Source: CAZNKU01 sp964573775 (GTDB lineage: Bacteria; Bacillota; Clostridia; Monoglobales; Firm-18). Taken from it: a DNA stretch of 18,385 nt. Positions 12,166 through 18,385 of this stretch are shown in pieces (within the stretch, counting starts at the first letter, position 1; every line of letters starts with the position of its first letter). Both the position numbers and the translations under genes were made by a program. The stretch covers positions 1 to 18,385 of the forward strand of contig CAZNKU010000026.1 of assembly GCA_964573775.1 (NCBI GenBank), read 5' to 3'. A model generated the notes under the pieces. It was given only the letters and a program-made list of their open reading frames with translations, did no database searches and was not told the DNA's origin.

Positions 12166-14145
12166 ATGAAAAAAGATCGTTTTATAGTTAAGTTGATGGC
12201 AGAAACCAAATGGTATTTTGTTGCCATTATTGTATCTGCTGTATTGGCATTGTTATATAAAAACTATGTATTTATGGGTTTTGAAATTCTGCTTTTCGGC
12301 GGTATGATATTTTATCATATAACTGCTACAAAAAAGAAAACTGATGAAATCGGGGAATATATCAAATACCTTACAATGCACACTTCAAATGCTGCAAGAG
12401 ATTCTATGCTCAGCATACCTATGCCTCTTACGGTTTTAGACCTTACGGGCAACATTGTATGGCACAACGATGTGTTTGCAAAAATTACAGACGGAAATCA
12501 TTATGAAAAGCATATTTCAACTGTTGTTCCGGGAATTGAAATTTTAAAAATTCTTGAAAACAGACACAACATAAATCTAAGCATAAAATATAAGGACAGA
12601 ATATATCAGATAACAGGCAATGTTGTTGAATTTAACGATAACGACAACAAGCTTTATTCACTTGTACTATATTGGACAGACCGTACAAGAGAGGCTAAAT
12701 ATGTAAAAAAATACAATGACAGCCGAGTTCTTAACTGTATTGTTCTTATGGATAACTATGAGGATATTACAAAGGGACTTTCACAGCAGGGGATAGGTCA
12801 GTTTTCGTCTGTTATGGACCAGACTATCAGTAACTGGGTAACTGAAAATGAGGGTACATACAGAAAGCTGGAAAAAGACAGATATTATATTTTATTTGAA
12901 AATAAAAACATCCGCAATTTGATTGAAACAAAATTTGACATTTTAAATAAGGTTAAAAAAATAGAAACTGAAAATTCTATTCAGCCTACCCTTAGTATCG
13001 GTATAGGTGATGCGGAAACAATCCAAAAAAGCGAAGAATATGCCAAAATATCTCTGGATATGGCTTTGGGCCGTGGCGGTGACCAGGCGGTTATTAAGTA
13101 TGATGATACATTCAAGTTTTTTGGTGGTAATTCCGAAAGCACAGGACGTAATACAAAGGTAAGGTCACGAGTTGTTGCTCATGCTCTTCGTGAACTTATC
13201 GACAAGGCCTCCGTTGTGTTTGTGACAGGACATAAAAACAGCGATGCCGACAGTTTGGGGGCATCTGTTGCAATATGCAAAATGGCGGCACTTTTCGGTA
13301 AAAAGGCGTATGTTATTATAGGCGAAATGCAAAGTGCCACAAAGCGTCTTATTGATGAACTTAAAAAAGAAGAAATGTACAAGGATGTGTTTATAAACGA
13401 ACAAACAGCGTTGCAGATGGAAATGACAAATCCGTTGCTTGTAGTTGTTGATACTCACAATCCGCAGTATGTTGATGCACCAAAGCTTGTTAACGAGGTT
13501 AAAAATATTGTTCTTATCGACCACCACAGAAGAGGCGAAAAGTATATTGAAAAGCCGGTTCTTACATTCCACGAACCTTATGCTTCCTCCACCTGTGAGA
13601 TGATTACAGAGGTATTCCAGTATATCAAAGACGGTGCCAAGCTTTCACCAAAGGAAGCACAGGCTGTATATGCAGGTATGGTGCTTGATACCAAAAACTT
13701 CAGTATGAAAACAGGTGTGAGAACATTTGAAGCCGCTTCCTTCTTAAGAAGAATGGGTGTAGACACGGTAAATGTAAAACGCATTTTCCAAAATGATATG
13801 TCCATGTATGTAAAGCGTGCTAAAATTGTTTCAAATGCAGACAACTATCTGGGCAAATTTGCTATTTCCTATTGGGATGAGCCGGAGGATGCGGCAAATA
13901 TTATTGCCAGCCAGGCGGCTGACGAACTGCTTAATATTACAGATATAAAGGCATCTTTTGTTCTTTGCAAAACTGAGGACGGTGTTACTGTAAGCGGACG
14001 TTCCTTAGGTGAATATAATGTACAGCTTGTTATGGAAAAAATAGGCGGCGGAGGGCATATGACAATTGCCGGTGCACAGTTTAAAGGAAAATCCATAACA
14101 GAAGTGTTGGAAATTTTACGCCACGCAATAGATGAACTTGAGTAG
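12166..14145 (+). CDS. gdpP: GdpP-type cyclic-di-AMP phosphodiesterase
   Basis: A 659-residue membrane enzyme that hydrolyses c-di-AMP to pApA and so sets wall, potassium and stress balance. Two N-terminal helices (about 17-31 and 33-51) anchor it. A PAS-like domain (about 80-175) and a degenerate GGDEF domain (about 185-315, with the relic SLDMALGRGGDQAVIK) follow, then the DHH/DHHA1 catalytic unit (about 340-659). Metal-site motifs: GHKNSDADS (355-363, where most homologues have P in place of Ser359), DTHNPQ from Asp429, DHH at 452-454, Asp508 in LDTKNF and GGGGH at 627-631. AAAGGAG upstream supports the ATG at 12166. It ends 15 bp before rplI and lies in the conserved yybS-gdpP-rplI-dnaB order. 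Confidence 0.95.
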   Translation: MKKDRFIVKLMAETKWYFVAIIVSAVLALLYKNYVFMGFEILLFGGMIFYHITATKKKTDEIGEYIKYLTMHTSNAARDSMLSIPMPLTVLDLTGNIVWHNDVFAKITDGNHYEKHISTVVPGIEILKILENRHNINLSIKYKDRIYQITGNVVEFNDNDNKLYSLVLYWTDRTREAKYVKKYNDSRVLNCIVLMDNYEDITKGLSQQGIGQFSSVMDQTISNWVTENEGTYRKLEKDRYYILFENKNIRNLIETKFDILNKVKKIETENSIQPTLSIGIGDAETIQKSEEYAKISLDMALGRGGDQAVIKYDDTFKFFGGNSESTGRNTKVRSRVVAHALRELIDKASVVFVTGHKNSDADSLGASVAICKMAALFGKKAYVIIGEMQSATKRLIDELKKEEMYKDVFINEQTALQMEMTNPLLVVVDTHNPQYVDAPKLVNEVKNIVLIDHHRRGEKYIEKPVLTFHEPYASSTCEMITEVFQYIKDGAKLSPKEAQAVYAGMVLDTKNFSMKTGVRTFEAASFLRRMGVDTVNVKRIFQNDMSMYVKRAKIVSNADNYLGKFAISYWDEPEDAANIIASQAADELLNITDIKASFVLCKTEDGVTVSGRSLGEYNVQLVMEKIGGGGHMTIAGAQFKGKSITEVLEILRHAIDELE

Positions 14146-14160
14146 AAAGGAATGACACAG

Positions 14161-14607
14161 ATGAAAGTAATATTATTAAAAGATGTAAAAGGCTCAGGTA
14201 AAAAGGGCGAAGTTATAAATGTTGCAGACGGCTTTGCAAGAAATGCGTTGTTCCCAAAGGGACTTGCGCTTGAGGCTACTCCTGCAAATATGAATATTCT
14301 AAAGGGCAAGGAGGAATCTATTGCCCACAAAAAAGAGGTTGCTTACGACACAGCTGTTGACCTTGCAAAACGCCTTGGTGACATCAGCGTTACAATTAAA
14401 ACAAAAGCAGGTGCCAACGGTAAAATTTTTGGTTCTGTAACTTCAAAGGATATTTCAGAAGAAATAGAAAAGAAATATAAAATCAAGCTTGATAAAAGAT
14501 GGATTGACCTTAAAGAAGGTATAAAGGTAGTAGGTACACAGGATGTAAACATCTGGCTTCACCCAAAGGTTAATGCCAAGGTAAAAGTAACTGTTGAAGC
14601 AGAATAA
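14161..14607 (+). CDS. rplI: Ribosomal protein bL9
   Basis: A complete 148-residue bL9 of the large ribosomal subunit. The N-terminal domain shows the signature KDVKGSGKKGEVINVADGFA followed by RNALFPKGLA, a helical connector spans about 45-75, and the C-terminal rRNA-binding domain (about 78-148) contains GANGKIFGSVTSKDI. The start at 14161 gives the universal MKVILL beginning and has AAAGGA 9 nt upstream; an in-frame ATG three codons earlier (14152) is too close to that site. It lies 15 bp after gdpP and 22 bp before dnaB, clearly within one operon. Confidence 0.97.
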   Translation: MKVILLKDVKGSGKKGEVINVADGFARNALFPKGLALEATPANMNILKGKEESIAHKKEVAYDTAVDLAKRLGDISVTIKTKAGANGKIFGSVTSKDISEEIEKKYKIKLDKRWIDLKEGIKVVGTQDVNIWLHPKVNAKVKVTVEAE

Positions 14608-14629
14608 TTTTTGAAAGGAAGTTTACGGT

Positions 14630-15970
14630 ATGGACGAAGTAACAAACAGAATAACTCCGTACAATGCTGCGGCAGAGCAATCTGTCATAGGCTCAATATT
14701 TATGGACCGTGATTGTCTTGCAAGTGTTATAGAATATGTCCGTGCCGAGGATTTTTACGATCCCAGAAATAAAGAACTGTTCGAGTCAATAATGGATTTA
14801 TTCAACTTTGACAAGCCCATAGATATTATTACTGTGGCAGAACAGCTTCGTCAAAGAGGCACTTTTGAAAAAATAGGCGGAGAAATTTACCTTGCGGATA
14901 TTGCAAATGCCGTGTCTACAAGTGCCAATGTAAAATACTATGCAAAAATTGTTTCGGAATATGCTATAAGAAGACGTCTTATAAATGTTGCCAACGACAT
15001 TTCGGGACTTGCCTACGAGGGCAGTGAGGACATTCATAAAATTCTTGATATTTCCGAACAAAAGGTTTTTGATGTATCTGAAAACAAAAACATGTCTGGC
15101 TTTGTGGGTATTCGTGATTTGCTTTCCCAAAGCTTTGCCCATGTTTCTGAAATTGCGTCAAACCCCAACAATATTACAGGTATCCCCACAGGCTTTACTA
15201 AGCTTGACGATATGATATCGGGACTTAATAAGTCCAATCTTATACTTATAGCGGCACGTCCTGCTATGGGTAAAACCTCCTTCGCACTTAACATTGCACA
15301 CTACGCCGCAATGAAGGCAGGCGCAAAGGTTGGTATATTCAGCCTTGAAATGAGTGACGAAGAAATAATTAACAGAATATGGTTTTCCGAAGCCTTGGTG
15401 CCAAGCAATAAAATCCGCAGCGGCAATATGCAGCCTAACGATTGGGAAAGACTTACAGTTGCACTTTCAAAGCTTTCTTCATCAAATATTTATGTTGATG
15501 ATACTGCGGCGGTTTCACCTATGGATATGAGGGCAAAATGCCGTCGTCTTATGGCGGAAAAAGGGCTTGACCTTGTTATAGTTGACCATATTCAGCTTAT
15601 GCAGTCTTCAAGACGTACAGAAAACAGACAGCAGGAAATTACTGAAATTTCCCGTTCACTTAAAATGCTGGCTAAAGACCTTGATATTCCTGTTGTTGCA
15701 CTTTCGCAGCTAAGCCGTGCCAGTGATTCCCGTACGGATAAGCGTCCTATGCTTTCCGACCTTCGTGAATCAGGTGCTATCGAGCAGGATGCCGATATCG
15801 TTATGATGCTTTACCGTGATGAATATTACAACAAGGATACAGAACACCCGGGTGAGGCAGAAGTTATTATTGCCAAAAACCGTAGCGGTTCAACAGGTAC
15901 AGTCCGCTTAAGCTGGCAGGGTGAACTTACAAAATTCAGCAATATTGATTATCAACACGAGGAATTTTAA
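14630..15970 (+). CDS. dnaB: Replicative DNA helicase
   Basis: A 446-residue DnaB-type helicase (called DnaC in B. subtilis) that unwinds DNA as a hexamer ahead of the replication fork. The N-terminal primase-interaction domain (about 8-110) begins PYNAAAEQSVIGSIF. The RecA-like domain has Walker A ARPAMGKTS (209-217), the catalytic-glutamate segment FSLEMS (237-242), Walker B LVIVDHIQLM with Asp319, ALSQLSR (357-363) and the SDLRESGAIEQDADIV motif (376-391). The length is typical. AAAGGAAG upstream supports the ATG. No intein is present. Its final codons hold the ribosome binding site of tilS. Confidence 0.97.
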   Translation: MDEVTNRITPYNAAAEQSVIGSIFMDRDCLASVIEYVRAEDFYDPRNKELFESIMDLFNFDKPIDIITVAEQLRQRGTFEKIGGEIYLADIANAVSTSANVKYYAKIVSEYAIRRRLINVANDISGLAYEGSEDIHKILDISEQKVFDVSENKNMSGFVGIRDLLSQSFAHVSEIASNPNNITGIPTGFTKLDDMISGLNKSNLILIAARPAMGKTSFALNIAHYAAMKAGAKVGIFSLEMSDEEIINRIWFSEALVPSNKIRSGNMQPNDWERLTVALSKLSSSNIYVDDTAAVSPMDMRAKCRRLMAEKGLDLVIVDHIQLMQSSRRTENRQQEITEISRSLKMLAKDLDIPVVALSQLSRASDSRTDKRPMLSDLRESGAIEQDADIVMMLYRDEYYNKDTEHPGEAEVIIAKNRSGSTGTVRLSWQGELTKFSNIDYQHEEF

Positions 15971-15971
15971 T

Positions 15972-16934
15972 ATGAATGCTTTTGAAGGGCATGTACTTAA
16001 AACTGTTGACAAATATAATATGATTACAAGGGGTCAGACCGTTATTGCGGCAGTGTCGGGCGGTTATGATTCTCTTTGTATGTTAAACGTTCTTTGCAAA
16101 TTGCGTAAGATACGCGGTTTTGATGTGTGTGTTGCACATATTAATCATATGCTTCGTGCCGAGGCAGATGCTGATGAAGAATTTGTTATTGAAGAGGCAG
16201 AAAGACTTGGCATTAAAGCGTATACCAAAAAGGTAAATGTAAGCAAATATGCTGAGGAAAATAAAATTTCCTTTGAAACTGCAGGCAGAATTTTAAGATA
16301 CGCCTTTTTTGAAGAAATTTCCGATAAATATGAAAATACCGTAGTTGCTACGGCACATAATGCCAACGACAGTGCAGAAAGCATGCTTATGCACCTTATG
16401 CGTGGCAGTGGACTTACAGGTCTTATTGGTATAAGACCTAAAAATGAAAATATTATACGTCCGCTTATTGAAGCAGATCGTACAGATATAGAAAAATACT
16501 GTGATGAAAATGGGCTTGTTCCACGCCATGACTGTACAAATGACAGTGATGACTACCACAGAAACTATATAAGACACAATATTTTAGCACCTATGCTTGA
16601 AAGATGCAGTCTTTTAAGTCTTTGCCGTACTATGAATGTACTGTCCGCAGAAGAGGACTTTCTGGAACAGTACACAGCCGGCATTATAGCAGAATGTGTT
16701 AAGTACAAAAATGACGCAAAACATATACAGCTGAGTGATTTTAACAAATTGCCTCTTGCAATCCGCCGTCGTTTGCTTAAGTGTATAATTGACGACAGCA
16801 GAGAAAAACAGCTGTGCATGGTGCATATAGATGATATTATATCTATGGCGGAAAAAAATTATGGTGGCAAACAGCTTTGTCTGCCAGGTGGAATAATTGC
16901 AAAAATTGAAAAAGGTTTTTTAATTATTAAATAA
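15972..16934 (+). CDS. tilS: tRNA(Ile)-lysidine synthetase, short form
   Basis: A 320-residue TilS, which adds lysine to C34 of the CAT-anticodon tRNA-Ile so that it reads ATA. ATP-pyrophosphatase P-loop: SGGYDS at 29-34. Further family marks are HINHMLRAEADADEE (57-70), TAHNANDSAE and RGSGLTGLIGI. It stops after the central helical domain and lacks the extra C-terminal domain found in B. subtilis (about 472) and E. coli (432) TilS; Aquifex-type short forms of similar length are known to work. The ATG at 15972 is one base past the dnaB stop and has GAGGA at 15959-15963; an in-frame GTG start at 15921 would overlap dnaB and has no good site. In Bacillus the order is tilS, hpt, ftsH; hpt is absent here. 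Confidence 0.92.
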   Translation: MNAFEGHVLKTVDKYNMITRGQTVIAAVSGGYDSLCMLNVLCKLRKIRGFDVCVAHINHMLRAEADADEEFVIEEAERLGIKAYTKKVNVSKYAEENKISFETAGRILRYAFFEEISDKYENTVVATAHNANDSAESMLMHLMRGSGLTGLIGIRPKNENIIRPLIEADRTDIEKYCDENGLVPRHDCTNDSDDYHRNYIRHNILAPMLERCSLLSLCRTMNVLSAEEDFLEQYTAGIIAECVKYKNDAKHIQLSDFNKLPLAIRRRLLKCIIDDSREKQLCMVHIDDIISMAEKNYGGKQLCLPGGIIAKIEKGFLIIK

Positions 16935-16937
16935 TTT

Positions 16938-16980
16938 TTTACAAATTATTCCTTTTTAATGTTTATAATTATAATATAAT
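16938..16980 (+). promoter_or_regulatory. AT-rich promoter region of ftsH
   Basis: Three overlapping TATAAT hexamers (16964-16969, 16970-16975 and 16975-16980) lie 47-63 bp before the ftsH start. The best -35 is TTTACA at 16938-16943, but it gives an over-long 20-bp spacing to the first -10, so which pair is used is unclear. No terminator hairpin is visible after tilS, so read-through from the dnaB operon is also possible. Confidence 0.4.
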
Positions 16981-17026
16981 TAAAAGTGTATTTTATGTCA
17001 ATAATATAAAAGTCAGAGGTGAGAGA

Positions 17027-18385
17027 ATGAAAAAATACATGAAAAATTTCGGTTTTTATATATTGTTATTTGCAATTATAATGGTAATATTTACTATGTA
17101 TACAAACTGGCCTGCGGAGGAGTCTAAAACATATAACGACCTCTATGAAAAAATTATGGCTCAGGAGGTACAGGAGCTTACCATTATAGAACAAAATGCA
17201 ACAGCAGTGCTTAAAAACGGTAAAACTATGAATGTTACAATACCACCGATAGAGCAGTTCTATGCAGACCTTGGTGATACTATTCGTGGACAGATGGATG
17301 AAGGTACACTTAAGATGGTGGACTATCAGCCGCCTGAGGAAACACCTTGGTGGTTAAGTATTCTGCCTACCTTAATTATGGTTGCCGTATTTATATTCTT
17401 CTGGATATTTATTGTAAATCAGTCAGGTGGCGGCGGCAAAGCGATGTCTTTTGGTAAATCAAAGGCAAAAATGCTTAATGAAAGTGAAAAAAAATACACA
17501 TTTGCAGATGTTGCAGGTGCTGATGAAGAAAAGGCAGAGCTTGTTGAAATAGTTGAATTTTTGAAAAATCCCGCAAAATTTACAAATCTTGGTGCAAGAA
17601 TTCCACGAGGCGTATTGCTTGTAGGCCCTCCGGGAACAGGTAAAACATTGCTTGCAAAAGCAGTTGCAGGCGAGGCGGGTGTACCGTTTTTCAGCATTTC
17701 CGGTTCAGACTTTGTGGAAATGTTTGTAGGTGTAGGTGCTTCCCGTGTGCGTGACTTGTTTGAACAGGCAAAAAAGCACCCTGCGTCTATTGTATTTATC
17801 GATGAAATTGATGCAGTAGGACGTCACAGAGGTGCAGGTCTTGGTGGCGGACATGATGAACGCGAACAGACACTTAACCAGCTGCTTGTAGAAATGGACG
17901 GCTTTGGTGATAATCAGGGTACAATTATTGTTGCGGCTACTAACAGACCTGACATACTAGACCCTGCACTTTTAAGACCCGGACGTTTTGACAGACAGGT
18001 TGTTGTAGGTTCTCCCGATGTTAAGGGAAGAGAAGAAATTTTAAAGGTTCATGTACGCAAAAAGCCTATTGAAGAAAATGTAAGGCTTGATGTACTTGCA
18101 AAATCCACTGCAGGCTTTTCAGGTGCAGATCTTGAAAATCTTACAAATGAAGCTGCATTGCTTGCGGCAAAGCGTAATAAAAAGGCTATCGGTATGATAG
18201 AGTTTGAGGAATCTATTATAAAGGTTATTGCAGGTCCTGAAAAGAAGACTAGAGTTATAACCGAACACGAACGCAAGCTTACTGCGTACCACGAGGCAGG
18301 TCATGCAATTGCAACAAGACTTTTGCCTTCACAGGACCCTGTACATCAGATTTCCATTATACCTCGCGGCAGAGCAGGCGGTTAT
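17027..18385 (+). CDS. ftsH: FtsH membrane AAA+ zinc protease (partial, runs off the window)
   Basis: The first 453 codons of FtsH, a membrane-anchored hexameric ATP-dependent protease for membrane-protein quality control and short-lived regulators; it is also needed for sporulation in Bacillus. Two helices (about 7-25 and 107-131) flank an extracytoplasmic domain. The AAA+ unit has Walker A GPPGTGKT (200-207), the pore loop FVGVG (233-237), Walker B VFIDE (256-260) and TNRPDILDPALLRPGRFDR (305-323). The protease domain begins with the zinc motif HEAGH (422-426). GAGGTGAGAGA before ATG supports the start. The frame is open to the last base, so the C-terminus, including the third zinc ligand, lies outside. 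It follows tilS after 92 bp, as in many Firmicutes. Confidence 0.97.
   Translation, partial: MKKYMKNFGFYILLFAIIMVIFTMYTNWPAEESKTYNDLYEKIMAQEVQELTIIEQNATAVLKNGKTMNVTIPPIEQFYADLGDTIRGQMDEGTLKMVDYQPPEETPWWLSILPTLIMVAVFIFFWIFIVNQSGGGGKAMSFGKSKAKMLNESEKKYTFADVAGADEEKAELVEIVEFLKNPAKFTNLGARIPRGVLLVGPPGTGKTLLAKAVAGEAGVPFFSISGSDFVEMFVGVGASRVRDLFEQAKKHPASIVFIDEIDAVGRHRGAGLGGGHDEREQTLNQLLVEMDGFGDNQGTIIVAATNRPDILDPALLRPGRFDRQVVVGSPDVKGREEILKVHVRKKPIEENVRLDVLAKSTAGFSGADLENLTNEAALLAAKRNKKAIGMIEFEESIIKVIAGPEKKTRVITEHERKLTAYHEAGHAIATRLLPSQDPVHQISIIPRGRAGGY

Noticed and set aside
13165..13572. 135-codon minus-strand open frame within gdpP
   Set aside because: Wholly antisense to the conserved DHH domain and without a start signal.
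13869..14330. 153-codon minus-strand open frame across gdpP and rplI
   Set aside because: It spans the junction of two conserved genes in antisense and has the serine/proline-rich look of a shadow frame.
17419..17697. 92-codon minus-strand open frame in ftsH
   Set aside because: Antisense to the conserved AAA+ domain of FtsH; no independent support.

Overview
The window looks like chromosomal DNA from a low-GC, endospore-forming member of the Clostridia. The reasons are spoIIE and bofA, an S-layer-homology (SLH) glycoside hydrolase, strong AGGAGG-type ribosome binding sites, TTGACA/TATAAT-type promoters, and the Firmicutes order yybS-gdpP-rplI-dnaB followed by tilS and ftsH. No species can be named from the sequence alone. 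Most of the window is housekeeping; I see no phage, insertion sequence with a transposase, CRISPR array or defence system.

Left part (1-2137): a gene-free, hairpin-rich 552-bp stretch, which may be a degenerate small repeat element, is followed by a divergent pair. One gene is a small XRE-family DNA-binding protein (minus strand); the other is a CapA-like metallophosphoesterase lipoprotein (plus strand). The space between them carries two 17-bp direct repeats with a 20-bp period, each with a TATC-N3-GATA dyad, which are good operator candidates.

2138-5401: a minus-strand unit with rodA, then tRNA-Arg(CCT), a 3'-terminal coding remnant abutting the tRNA 3' end, and a terminator. Divergent from it runs a plus-strand series: a DivIVA-like coiled-coil protein, a 78-residue cysteine-containing two-helix membrane protein with a strong hairpin just before its ribosome binding site, and a HAD-family phosphatase. 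This series ends at a terminator facing the terminator of the next minus-strand gene.

5402-8373: a nucleotidyltransferase (minus strand) and, divergent from it, an SLH/GH18 surface hydrolase coupled through ATGA to a small three-helix membrane protein. The end of that small gene overlaps the end of bofA.

8348-11399: a minus-strand sporulation cluster, spoIIE, then a 75-residue unknown protein overlapping it, then bofA. The spoIIE promoter has the unusual 21-bp spacing and Spo0A-box-like -35 region known from Bacillus spoIIE. The bofA ribosome binding site is buried in a hairpin that is followed by a run of T. This cluster and its control elements are the most interesting part of the window.

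11400-18385: a strong promoter drives yybS-like (DUF2232), gdpP (c-di-AMP phosphodiesterase), rplI (bL9), dnaB (replicative helicase) and tilS (short form of tRNA-Ile lysidine synthetase), all close together on the plus strand. ftsH follows after an AT-rich gap with its own probable promoter and runs off the end of the window.
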